Assembly (NCBI GenBank): GCA_015056005.1
Contig: SVHB01000024.1
Span: 1-33,746 of the forward strand
Origin: Clostridiales bacterium
GTDB lineage: Bacteria > Bacillota > Clostridia > Christensenellales > UBA1750
Direction: 5' to 3'
Length of the DNA stretch: 33,746 nucleotides
Under the pieces are notes generated by a model. That model was given only the letters and a program-made list of their open reading frames with translations. It was not told where the DNA came from and searched no databases. Made by a program: the position numbers and the translations under genes. Positions 27,092 to 33,746 of this stretch are shown here, piece after piece (the stretch's first letter is position 1; the number at the start of each line of letters is the position of its first letter).

Positions 27092-27417
27092 GGGAGGGGG
27101 GACGTTTTTTTGGAAGAAGGCTTTGCCTTCTCCCAAGCCCTCATCCACCAAGGGATTTCATCCCTTGGATTCCTGAATCTTTGGGATCAGGAAATTTTAT
27201 ACGTTAGCTTACGCGTGACCCGTACAGTATGGGTCACGCGTGATTTATTTTGTGGACGGTTATGCGAAGGCGGTTTGGACACTCAATCGTTCGTTTCTTT
27301 TTGTTTGCTAGAGGATGCTCTTTTTAAAGGCGCCCTCTCCGAGGGAGCTGGCGCCCGAAGGGCGACTGAGGAAGTCAACAAGTAACCAAAACATGCGCAA
27401 AGAGCATATATTATAAT
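27092..27417 (+). repeat. Mosaic composite, F orientation, left half of the ilvD-purE element (copy 17)
   Basis: Terminal GGGAGGGGGGACGT (27092-27105); A cap 27115-27131 (loop TTT); B 27148-27168; E 27211-27241; linker; GCGCCC-GAA-GGGCG block (about 27345-27366); ends in 'aagtaaccaaaacatgcg'. Confidence 0.9.
27211..27241 (+). repeat. E palindrome 16 (F)
   Basis: Arms ACGCGTGACCC / GGGTCACGCGT, loop GTACAGTAT. Confidence 0.93.
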
Positions 27418-27730
27418 ATTTTAGAGATATAGCCTTCGGCTGCGATATGCGCCCGGAGCTTGCTGCGCAAGCAATGATATACGCCTTGCGGCGCATGAGG
27501 AATGATATATTCCTTCGGAATATGATATATGTGCTTCGCACATATTCTGGGTAGTAACTACCCTAAAGCCTAATTCTTCTGAGAACTGATCACGCGTTGC
27601 CCACCCTTTACGGGCAACGCGTAAGCAAACGCATAAATCCCCTAAATCCCCCAGCCGCGGGATCCAAGGGTTGCAAACCCTTGGGCCCAGAGCTCGAGAG
27701 GGCGCAGCCATCTCGAACGTCCCCCCTCCC
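27418..27730 (-). repeat. Mosaic composite, R orientation, right half of the ilvD-purE element (copy 18)
   Basis: D array variant 27423-27545 with AGCC-TTC-GGCT, ATTCC-TTC-GGAAT and ATGTGC-TTC-GCACAT, with spacers drifting between GCGATAT and ATGATAT. Then GGGTAG-TAA-CTACCC (27549-27563), E 27592-27622, B 27664-27684 (CCAAGGGTT, GCA, AACCCTTGG), C cap 27694-27716 (one mismatch) and terminal ACGTCCCCCCTCCC (27717-27730), the exact inverse of 27092-27105. Confidence 0.9.
27592..27622 (-). repeat. E palindrome 17 (R)
   Basis: Arms ACGCGTTGCCC / GGGCAACGCGT, loop ACCCTTTAC. Confidence 0.93.
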
Positions 27731-27750
27731 CCGCTTCCCCCAAAAAAAGC

Positions 27751-27779
27751 TTGATAAAAGGCAATGTACATGGTATGAT
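27751..27779 (+). promoter_or_regulatory. Promoter of the pur operon
   Basis: TTGATA (27751-27756), 17-bp spacer, TATGAT (27774-27779). It starts 20 bases after the element's terminal repeat. The leader is only about 30 nt, leaving no room for a purine riboswitch, and none is seen. Confidence 0.82.
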
Positions 27780-27814
27780 ATAAGAGCTGAAATATTGTTG
27801 CGGGAGGTATTTTT

Positions 27815-28309
27815 ATGCCGAAAGTTGCACTGGTAATGGGCAGCAAGAGCGATCTGCCTGTGCTTGAAGGCTTCTTCAAGGTATGCAAGGAATTCAATGT
27901 GGAATACGAAGCGCGCGTTCTTTCCGCGCACAGGACGCCTGTAGAGGCGGCGGAATTTGCGCAGGGCGCAAAGAGCAGGGGCGTTGAGGTCATCTGCGCA
28001 GCTGCGGGCAAGGCGGCGCATCTTGCGGGCGCAATGGCTGCGAACACGACTCTTCCTGTCATCGGCATCCCTGTAAAATCCTCTACTCTGGATGGGCTTG
28101 ACGCGCTTTTATCCACCGTGCAGATGCCCTCCGGCATGCCTGTTGCGACCGTAGCGATCAACGGCGCGGACAACGCGGCTCTGCTTGCCGTACAGATACT
28201 TGCAATAAAATACCCCGAACTTGCTGATAAACTTACTGCCTACAGGCGCGCCATGACCGAAAAAGTGCTGGCAGCCGACGAAGAACTCAATAAGGAGATA
28301 GAGAAATGA
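27815..28309 (+). CDS. purE: N5-carboxyaminoimidazole ribonucleotide mutase PurE (class I)
   Basis: Converts N5-CAIR to CAIR in purine synthesis. 164 residues, typical. The N-terminal [10 protein letters not shown] and SAHRTP (catalytic His) motifs and the [25 protein letters not shown] segment are clear. SD GGGAGG. First gene of the operon. Its stop overlaps the purM start as ATGA. Confidence 0.97.
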   Translation: MPKVALVMGSKSDLPVLEGFFKVCKEFNVEYEARVLSAHRTPVEAAEFAQGAKSRGVEVICAAAGKAAHLAGAMAANTTLPVIGIPVKSSTLDGLDALLSTVQMPSGMPVATVAINGADNAALLAVQILAIKYPELADKLTAYRRAMTEKVLAADEELNKEIEK

Positions 28310-29328
28310 TCACCTATAAGGATTCCGGTGTTGACGTAGAACGCGGCTATGAAGCCGTAAAACTGATGAAAAAGAACGCTATGGCGACCTTTGACAAGAA
28401 CGTACTCGGCGGCCTTGGCAGCTTCGGCGGTTTTTATTCCATCGCTGATTATAAGTACGAGGAACCCGTCCTCGTATCCGGCACCGACGGCGTAGGCACC
28501 AAGCTGAAGATAGCATTTTTGATGGACAAGCACGACACCATCGGCATCGACGCTGTTGCAATGTGCGCAGACGACGTAGTCTGCCAGGGCGCAAAGCCCC
28601 TGTTCTTCTTAGACTATCTTGCAACCGGCGCTCTTGAGCCCCAGAAGGCTGCGGATATCGTCAAAGGCGTTGCCGACGGCTGCAAAATGGCCGGCTGCGC
28701 TCTCATCGGCGGCGAGACCGCTGAAATGCCCGGCTTCTACCCCGCAGGCGAATACGACCTCGCAGGCTTCTGCGTAGGTATTGTTGATAAAAAGGCAGTC
28801 ATCAACGGCGCGAACATCAAAGCCGGCGACGTCCTTATCGGCCTTGCATCCTCCGGCGTTCATTCCAACGGCTACAGCCTGGTAAGAAGGCTGCTTGTCA
28901 ATAAGCCCGACGACGTTTTCGTGTATTCCGACGAGCTTGGCAAGACCGTGGGCGAAGAGCTCCTCACCCCCACCAGAATCTATGCCGGCAACCTCATGAA
29001 ACTGGTTTCTGAGATGCCCATCAAGGGTATTGCCCATATCACCGGCGGCGGCTTCATCGAGAACATCCCGAGAATGTTCCCCGAAGGCGTAGGCTGCGAT
29101 ATCAAGCTTGGCACCTGGGAAGTTCTGCCCATCTTCAATATGCTCAACCGCCTCGGCGGCCTTGACGACGCTCATGCATACAACACCTTCAACATGGGCA
29201 TCGGCATGGTCCTTGCCGTTGATCCCACCATCGCCGATAAATGCGTTGCCGCATTAAGCGCAATGGGCGAGAAGGCTTCCATCATCGGTACCGTGCGCGA
29301 AGGCGAAGGCGTCACCCTTATCAAATAA
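28306..29328 (+). CDS. purM: Phosphoribosylformylglycinamidine cyclo-ligase PurM
   Basis: ATP-dependent closure of FGAM to AIR. 340 residues, as in the family. Motifs: [23 protein letters not shown]-like [30 protein letters not shown] and [14 protein letters not shown]. It overlaps purE by 4 bases, so it is translationally coupled. purB, purC, purS/L/Q and purF, which commonly lie between purE and purM in Firmicutes, are absent. Confidence 0.97.
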   Translation: MITYKDSGVDVERGYEAVKLMKKNAMATFDKNVLGGLGSFGGFYSIADYKYEEPVLVSGTDGVGTKLKIAFLMDKHDTIGIDAVAMCADDVVCQGAKPLFFLDYLATGALEPQKAADIVKGVADGCKMAGCALIGGETAEMPGFYPAGEYDLAGFCVGIVDKKAVINGANIKAGDVLIGLASSGVHSNGYSLVRRLLVNKPDDVFVYSDELGKTVGEELLTPTRIYAGNLMKLVSEMPIKGIAHITGGGFIENIPRMFPEGVGCDIKLGTWEVLPIFNMLNRLGGLDDAHAYNTFNMGIGMVLAVDPTIADKCVAALSAMGEKASIIGTVREGEGVTLIK

Positions 29329-29340
29329 AGAAGGCATAAT

Positions 29341-29967
29341 ATGGGCAAAAAACGCATCGCGGTGCTCTGCTCCGGCGGCGGCACCAATTTTCAGACCATC
29401 ATCGACGGCATCAAAGCGGGTGAGATAAACGGTGAGATCGTGCTCATGATCGCGTCCACCAAAACCGCCTATGCTATTGAGAGGGCGAAGGAAAACGGCA
29501 TCCCCGTGAAGGTCATCTCCAAGGCAAAATGCGGGTCTTTGGAAAATGCGTACGAAAAAAGGCACGAGGCGCTTGTTGAATGCAGCCCCGACCTTATAGT
29601 GCTTGCGGGTTACCTTGGCATCCTTCTGCCAAAAACCATACAGGCGTTTCCCAATAAGATCATCAATACCCACCCCGCGCTCATCCCCTCCTTCTGCGGC
29701 CCGGGGATGTACGGGCATCATGTGCATGAGGCTGTGCTGAATTACGGCGCAAAGGTTTCCGGCCCCACCATCCATTTCGTAAACGAGCAGGTCGACGGCG
29801 GCCCCATCATCGCGCAGGACTGCGTCCCGGTTCTGCCCGACGATACCCCCGATACCCTGCAAAAGCGCGTCCTCAAGCTGGAGCATGTCCTTCTTCCCAT
29901 GGCGGTAAAGAAGTTCTGCGAGGATAAGATAAGGGTCGAGGGCAGGAAGGTCATCATCGATGCATAA
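29341..29967 (+). CDS. purN: Phosphoribosylglycinamide formyltransferase PurN
   Basis: Transfers formyl from 10-formyl-THF to GAR. 208 residues. N-terminal VLCSGGGTNFQTIID; catalytic Asn-His in NTHPALIPSF; VDGGPII with the catalytic Asp. The loop after NTHPALIPSF reads CGPGMYGHHVHEA, as in a variant branch of PurN, rather than the common PGLHA. It starts 12 bases after purM and overlaps the next gene by 8 bases. Confidence 0.95.
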   Translation: MGKKRIAVLCSGGGTNFQTIIDGIKAGEINGEIVLMIASTKTAYAIERAKENGIPVKVISKAKCGSLENAYEKRHEALVECSPDLIVLAGYLGILLPKTIQAFPNKIINTHPALIPSFCGPGMYGHHVHEAVLNYGAKVSGPTIHFVNEQVDGGPIIAQDCVPVLPDDTPDTLQKRVLKLEHVLLPMAVKKFCEDKIRVEGRKVIIDA

Positions 29968-30499
29968 CCTCAGGTGGTTTTCTCCCGGAATGTATAAGCA
30001 GGTGCAGCGCATCGACGAGGATTTTATTGAGCACGGCGAGCAGCCGTATTTCAACTTCGATTCCTTTGTCGATTATTGCCTGTGGCTTGCGCTTTTGTCC
30101 GAGAACAGGAAAGGGCGCGAATTGCCCCCCGGCTGGTCGGCGTATGAGCTGAACGCTCTGGTCGACGAGCATAATCAGGTGCTCTGCATGGGGCAGATCC
30201 GCTTTGGAGACTGCTGCGACAACATCACCTGGGCGGGTCATATCGGCTATACCGTCCCGCCGTCCAAGAGAGGCAACGGCTATGCCAAGGAATATCTCAG
30301 GATGTCACTTGAGCGGGCGTGGTCATTGGGCTTTGAGCGCGCAATGCTCACCTGCGACCTTGACAATCACGCCTCAAGAGCTGTCATCGAGCATACGGGC
30401 GGAGAATTTCTGGATATATACACCGACGGAAGATACTGCAAGCGAAGGTATTGGTTCTTTAACCCCAATATAGATAAACCGCATAACACAAAAGTTTAA
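29960..30499 (+). CDS. GNAT-family N-acetyltransferase
   Basis: Predicted acetyl-CoA-dependent acyltransferase of unknown substrate. 179 residues. The acetyl-CoA-binding motif is in GHIGYTVPPSKRGNGYAKEYLRMS (Arg-Gly-Asn-Gly-Tyr-Ala pyrophosphate loop), followed by LTCDLDNHASRAVIEHTGGEF, the usual C-terminal GNAT helix-strand. An N-terminal region with DEDFIEHGEQPYFNFDSFVDY precedes it. It overlaps the purN 3' end by 8 bases in another frame and lies 27 bases before purH, so it is co-transcribed and probably translationally coupled in the purine operon. No purine-specific motif is visible. Confidence 0.85.
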   Translation: MHNLRWFSPGMYKQVQRIDEDFIEHGEQPYFNFDSFVDYCLWLALLSENRKGRELPPGWSAYELNALVDEHNQVLCMGQIRFGDCCDNITWAGHIGYTVPPSKRGNGYAKEYLRMSLERAWSLGFERAMLTCDLDNHASRAVIEHTGGEFLDIYTDGRYCKRRYWFFNPNIDKPHNTKV

Positions 30500-30526
30500 T
30501 ATAAGTTTTACAGGAGGAAAAACAAG

Positions 30527-32074
30527 ATGAAAAAGCGTGCTCTTATCAGCGTATCCGATAAGACCGGCGTAGTCGAGCTTGCAAGAGAGCTTTCCCAGCT
30601 CGGCTTCGAGATCGTTTCCACCGGCGGTACCCATAAGGCTATTGAATCCGCAGGCGTTCCCGTGACCGGCGTTTCCGATATCACCGGCTTCCCGGAGTGC
30701 CTTGACGGCAGAGTCAAGACCCTGCATCCCGCTATCCATGCCGGCGTTCTGGCAATGAGGGCAAATGAGGAGCATATGCGCCAGATCGAAGAGCTGGGCA
30801 TCAACCCCATCGACATCGTAGTCATCAACCTCTACCCCTTCCGCAAGACCATCGAAAAGGAAGGCGTTTCCTTCGAAGAATGCATCGAGAACATCGATAT
30901 CGGCGGCCCCACCATGATCAGAGCAGCCGCCAAGAACTGGCAGGACGTAGCCGTAGTCGTCGACCCCGCCGACTATGAAAAGGTAGTTTGTGAGATCAAG
31001 GAAAACGGCGCTGTTTCCCTTGAGACCAAGGCGACCCTTTGCAGGAAGGTGTTTGAGCATACCTCCCAGTACGATACCATGATCGCAAATTATCTGCGCC
31101 GCCATCAGGGCATCGATAACCTCCCCGACGCTCTTACCCTCACCTATGAAAAGGTTCAGGAGATGCGCTACGGCGAGAACCCCCATCAGCGCGCAGCTTT
31201 CTACCGCGAAATTCAGGCTCCCAAGAACTCCCTTGCAAACGCTGTCCAGCTTCAGGGCAAGGAGCTTTCCTATAACAACATTTCCGATACCGACGGCGCT
31301 CTGGATCTGCTCAGAGAGTTTGACGATCAGATCGCAGTTGTCGGCGTAAAGCACGGCAACCCCTGCGGCGTCGGCGTAGCCGATAACGTCCTTGACGCTT
31401 GGAAGCTGGCATACGAGTCCGACCCCGTTTCCATCTTCGGCGGCATCGTAGTTACCAACACCGAAGTCGATGAAGAGACCGCAAAGCTCATGGCCTCCAT
31501 CTTCCTTGAGATCATCGTTGCTCCCTCCTATACCGAAGGCGCACTCAAGGCACTGAGGAAGAAGAAGAACGTTCGCGTTCTGGTTCTCGATCCCAAGGGC
31601 GGCATCGCTCCCTTTGCAATGAACATGAAGAAGGTCTACGGCGGTCTGCTTGTTCAGGATTACGACCGCAAGATGCTTCCCGACGATGTCGAGCTCAAGG
31701 TCGTCACCAAGGCTCAGCCCACAAGCAAGCAGATGGAAGACATGCTCTTTGCATGGAAGATCGTAAAGCATGTAAAATCCAACGGTATCGCCATTGCCAA
31801 GGACAACCAGTCTCTGGGCATCGGCCCCGGTCAGGTCAACCGCATCTGGCCCACCGAAGCAGCCTGCGAGCGTTCCGGCGAAAAGGCACAGGGCGCAGCT
31901 CTTGCTTCCGATGCGTTCTTCCCCTTTGACGACTGCGTAAAGGCAGCTGCCAAGGCAGGCATCTCCTGCATCATCCAGCCCGGCGGCTCTTTGAACGACC
32001 AGATGTCCATCGACGCCTGCGACGAGGCCGGCATCGTTATGGTCTTCACCGGCATGCGTCACTTCAAGCACTAA
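30527..32074 (+). CDS. purH: Bifunctional AICAR formyltransferase / IMP cyclohydrolase PurH
   Basis: Last two steps to IMP. 515 residues. The N-terminal IMP cyclohydrolase (MGS-like) domain, about 1-190, has ISVSDKTGVVELA and STGGT. The AICAR transformylase domain has GENPHQRA, KELSYNNISDTD, VKHGNPCGVG, SIFGGIV, NQSLGIGPGQ, SDAFFPFDD and the C-terminal TGMRHFKH. SD AGGAGG 10 bases before the ATG. Confidence 0.97.
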   Translation: MKKRALISVSDKTGVVELARELSQLGFEIVSTGGTHKAIESAGVPVTGVSDITGFPECLDGRVKTLHPAIHAGVLAMRANEEHMRQIEELGINPIDIVVINLYPFRKTIEKEGVSFEECIENIDIGGPTMIRAAAKNWQDVAVVVDPADYEKVVCEIKENGAVSLETKATLCRKVFEHTSQYDTMIANYLRRHQGIDNLPDALTLTYEKVQEMRYGENPHQRAAFYREIQAPKNSLANAVQLQGKELSYNNISDTDGALDLLREFDDQIAVVGVKHGNPCGVGVADNVLDAWKLAYESDPVSIFGGIVVTNTEVDEETAKLMASIFLEIIVAPSYTEGALKALRKKKNVRVLVLDPKGGIAPFAMNMKKVYGGLLVQDYDRKMLPDDVELKVVTKAQPTSKQMEDMLFAWKIVKHVKSNGIAIAKDNQSLGIGPGQVNRIWPTEAACERSGEKAQGAALASDAFFPFDDCVKAAAKAGISCIIQPGGSLNDQMSIDACDEAGIVMVFTGMRHFKH

Positions 32075-32099
32075 AACAGGCGCTTAATAGGAGATAAAG

Positions 32100-33371
32100 A
32101 TGAAAGTTCTTCTGGTAGGCGGCGGCGGGCGCGAGCACGCCATCGCATATAAGCTCAGTTCTTCTCCTTTGGTTGACGAACTTCTTTGCGCACCCGGCAA
32201 CGCAGGCATCAGGTCCGTTGCCAGGTGCTTCCCCGAAATAAAGGCGACCGACCTTGACGGCGTGATCTCTCTGGCTCTTTCCGAGAATGTCGATTTCGTT
32301 GTCGTCGCTCCCGATGATCCCTTGGCTCTTGGCATGGTGGACAGGCTGAACGCCCTGAACATCCCCGCTTTCGGTCCCACCGCAGCCGCTGCTCAGGTCG
32401 AGGCCAGCAAGGCGTTCTCAAAGGGGCTCATGAAAAAGTATTCTATTCCCACCGCAGCCTATGAGACCTTCACCGATTATGACGCTGCGTGCGCATACCT
32501 TGAAACTCAGAATATGCCCATCGTCATCAAGGCGGACGGCCTGGCTCTTGGCAAGGGCGTAATTATCGCAAAAACTCTTGAAGAAGCCAAGCAGGCAGCC
32601 TATGATATGCTGATCGGCGGCAAGTTCAAGGCAAGCGGTTCCACCATCGTTATCGAGGAGTTCATGGTAGGGCGCGAGGTCACTCAGCTGGTCTTCACTG
32701 ACGGCGAGCACTTCTCCCTCATGCCCTCAAGTCAGGATCATAAGCGCGCGCTTGATAACGACGAGGGTCTGAACACCGGCGGCATGGGCGCATTCGCTCC
32801 CTCGCCCTATTACACCGACGATATCAAGCAGGAGACCATCGAGAAGGTCATTAAGCCCACCATCGCAGCTCTTGCTCAGGAGGGCAGGCCTTTCAAGGGC
32901 GTTCTGTATTTCGGTCTTATGATGACCCCCGCTGGCGTTAAGGTAGTTGAGTACAATTCCCGTTTCGGCGATCCCGAAACTCAGGCGATCCTCCCTCTTT
33001 TGAAGACCGACCTCATGGAGATCTTTGTCGCCTGCGCAAACGGTACGCTGGACAGCATCGATATTGCGTGGGAAGATGCTTTCTGCACCACCGTTGTTCT
33101 CGCTTCCGGCGGCTATCCCGGCTCTTATCAGACCGGTTATCCCATCTCCGGCATCGATGAAGCTCAGGAGGGCGGCGCGATCGTATTCCATGCAGGTACC
33201 AAGATGGGTACCGGCGCCCTCGACGGCGCAGTGCTCACCTCCGGCGGAAGAGTCCTCGCTGTCTCCGCCGTAGCCGATACCTTCGAAAATTCTATCCGCG
33301 ACGCCTATACCGCCGCGAACTGCATCACCTTCACCGACCTGCACAAGCGTTCTGACATAGGACGCGTGTAG
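32100..33371 (+). CDS. purD: Phosphoribosylamine-glycine ligase PurD
   Basis: ATP-dependent joining of phosphoribosylamine and glycine (GARS). 423 residues, usual length. The N-terminal VLLVGGGGREHAIAYKL, ATP-grasp lid and loop KADGLALGKGVIIA, and the SQDHKRALDNDEGLNTGGMGAFAPSP and YNSRFGDPETQ motifs are diagnostic. SD AGGAG 7 bases before the ATG. It is the last operon gene; the stop TAG is followed directly by GGGG of a repeat composite and no classical terminator is seen. Confidence 0.97.
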   Translation: MKVLLVGGGGREHAIAYKLSSSPLVDELLCAPGNAGIRSVARCFPEIKATDLDGVISLALSENVDFVVVAPDDPLALGMVDRLNALNIPAFGPTAAAAQVEASKAFSKGLMKKYSIPTAAYETFTDYDAACAYLETQNMPIVIKADGLALGKGVIIAKTLEEAKQAAYDMLIGGKFKASGSTIVIEEFMVGREVTQLVFTDGEHFSLMPSSQDHKRALDNDEGLNTGGMGAFAPSPYYTDDIKQETIEKVIKPTIAALAQEGRPFKGVLYFGLMMTPAGVKVVEYNSRFGDPETQAILPLLKTDLMEIFVACANGTLDSIDIAWEDAFCTTVVLASGGYPGSYQTGYPISGIDEAQEGGAIVFHAGTKMGTGALDGAVLTSGGRVLAVSAVADTFENSIRDAYTAANCITFTDLHKRSDIGRV

Positions 33372-33570
33372 GGGGAGAGGGGACGGTTTTTGGTGAAGGG
33401 TTTCACCCTTCCCCAAGCCCGGGGGACGTTCGAGAGGTTTCACCTCTCGAGCTCTCTGACCAAGGGATTGCATCCCTTGGAACCCGCGGCATTAGGATTT
33501 AGTAATTTCATACTGTAGCTTACGAGTGGCCCGGCAGGTATGGGCCACTCGTGATTTATTTTGTGGGCGG
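33372..33570 (+). repeat. Mosaic composite, F orientation (copy 19)
   Basis: G-run and GGGGACGGTTTTTGG joined to the purD stop; A cap 33395-33411 (GAAGGGT, TTC, ACCCTTC); C cap 33430-33450; B 33460-33480 (CCAAGGGAT, TGC, ATCCCTTGG); E 33522-33552; start of linker. Both cap types are present in tandem. Confidence 0.9.
33522..33552 (+). repeat. E palindrome 18 (F)
   Basis: Arms ACGAGTGGCCC / GGGCCACTCGT, loop GGCAGGTAT. Confidence 0.93.
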
Positions 33571-33746
33571 TTATACAAGAGAGACGTTCGAGATGGCTGC
33601 GCCCTCTCGAGCTCTGGGCCCAAGGGTTTGCAACCCTTGGATCCCGCGGCTTTTTGATCAGTAAATTTCATACGATAGCTTACGAGGAACCCGTAAAGTA
33701 TGGGTTCCTCGTGATTTATTATCAGGGGAGTTATACGACACAGATT
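33571..33746 (+). repeat. Mosaic composite, F orientation, cut by the window end (copy 20)
   Basis: C cap 33588-33610 (one mismatch), B 33620-33640 (CCAAGGGTT, TGC, AACCCTTGG), E 33682-33712, then linker to the window end. It continues beyond the sequence given. Confidence 0.9.
33682..33712 (+). repeat. E palindrome 19 (F)
   Basis: Arms ACGAGGAACCC / GGGTTCCTCGT, loop GTAAAGTAT. Confidence 0.93.

Noticed and set aside
27731-27814. A purine riboswitch before purE
   Set aside because: The predicted leader after the promoter is about 30 nt, too short for the aptamer, and no three-way-junction motifs are present.

Overview
The window looks like chromosomal DNA of an anaerobic Bacillota (Clostridia-type) bacterium, probably an uncultured gut or rumen commensal. 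The gene content supports this: the low-GC Gram-positive origin-side cluster mnmG-rsmG-noc-parA-parB with parS sites, the dnaG-sigA pair, an HflX with a clostridial-style N-terminal extension, strong SD sites, and cytoplasmic GH2 and GH51 plant-glycan enzymes. The order or genus cannot be fixed from this sequence.

Layout. 1-2406: glycogen phosphorylase, 5' end outside the window. 4144-7695: mnmG, rsmG and noc. 9906-12400: parA-parB-mscS operon with a consensus promoter and a parS site abutting its -35 box. 13550-15304 (minus): hflX with a JAMM-like N-terminal domain. 16081-18888: GH2 glycosidase. 20172-23045 (minus): dnaG-rpoD operon. 23270-24751: GH51 arabinofuranosidase. 25370-27082: IlvD/Edd dehydratase. 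27815-33371: purE-purM-purN-GNAT-purH-purD operon.

About a quarter of the window (roughly 8 kb) lies between transcription units and consists almost wholly of a mosaic repeat family with no protein of its own. Each composite has, from gene side to middle: a short G-run joined closely to the flanking gene; a cap hairpin (GAAGGC type 'A' or CGAGAGG type 'C'); a B hairpin (AAGGGAT type); a 31-bp palindrome ('E', 19 intact copies, nine different arm sequences, every one perfectly paired); linker and G segments; and a tandem array of mini-hairpins separated by GCGATAT ('D', 14 arrays). 'F' composites sit on the left and 'R' composites on the right of each gap, so caps face genes and D arrays face the middle. 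None occur inside operons. Stems differ from copy to copy but stay paired, which points to selection or a copying mechanism acting on folded RNA or single-stranded DNA. This is the strongest candidate for an undescribed system here. Module names A-E are mine.

The genes divide into chromosome maintenance and cell cycle (noc, parA, parB, dnaG, rpoD), translation (mnmG, rsmG, hflX), carbohydrate use (glgP, GH2, GH51), branched-chain amino acid or sugar-acid metabolism (ilvD-like) and part of the purine pathway.
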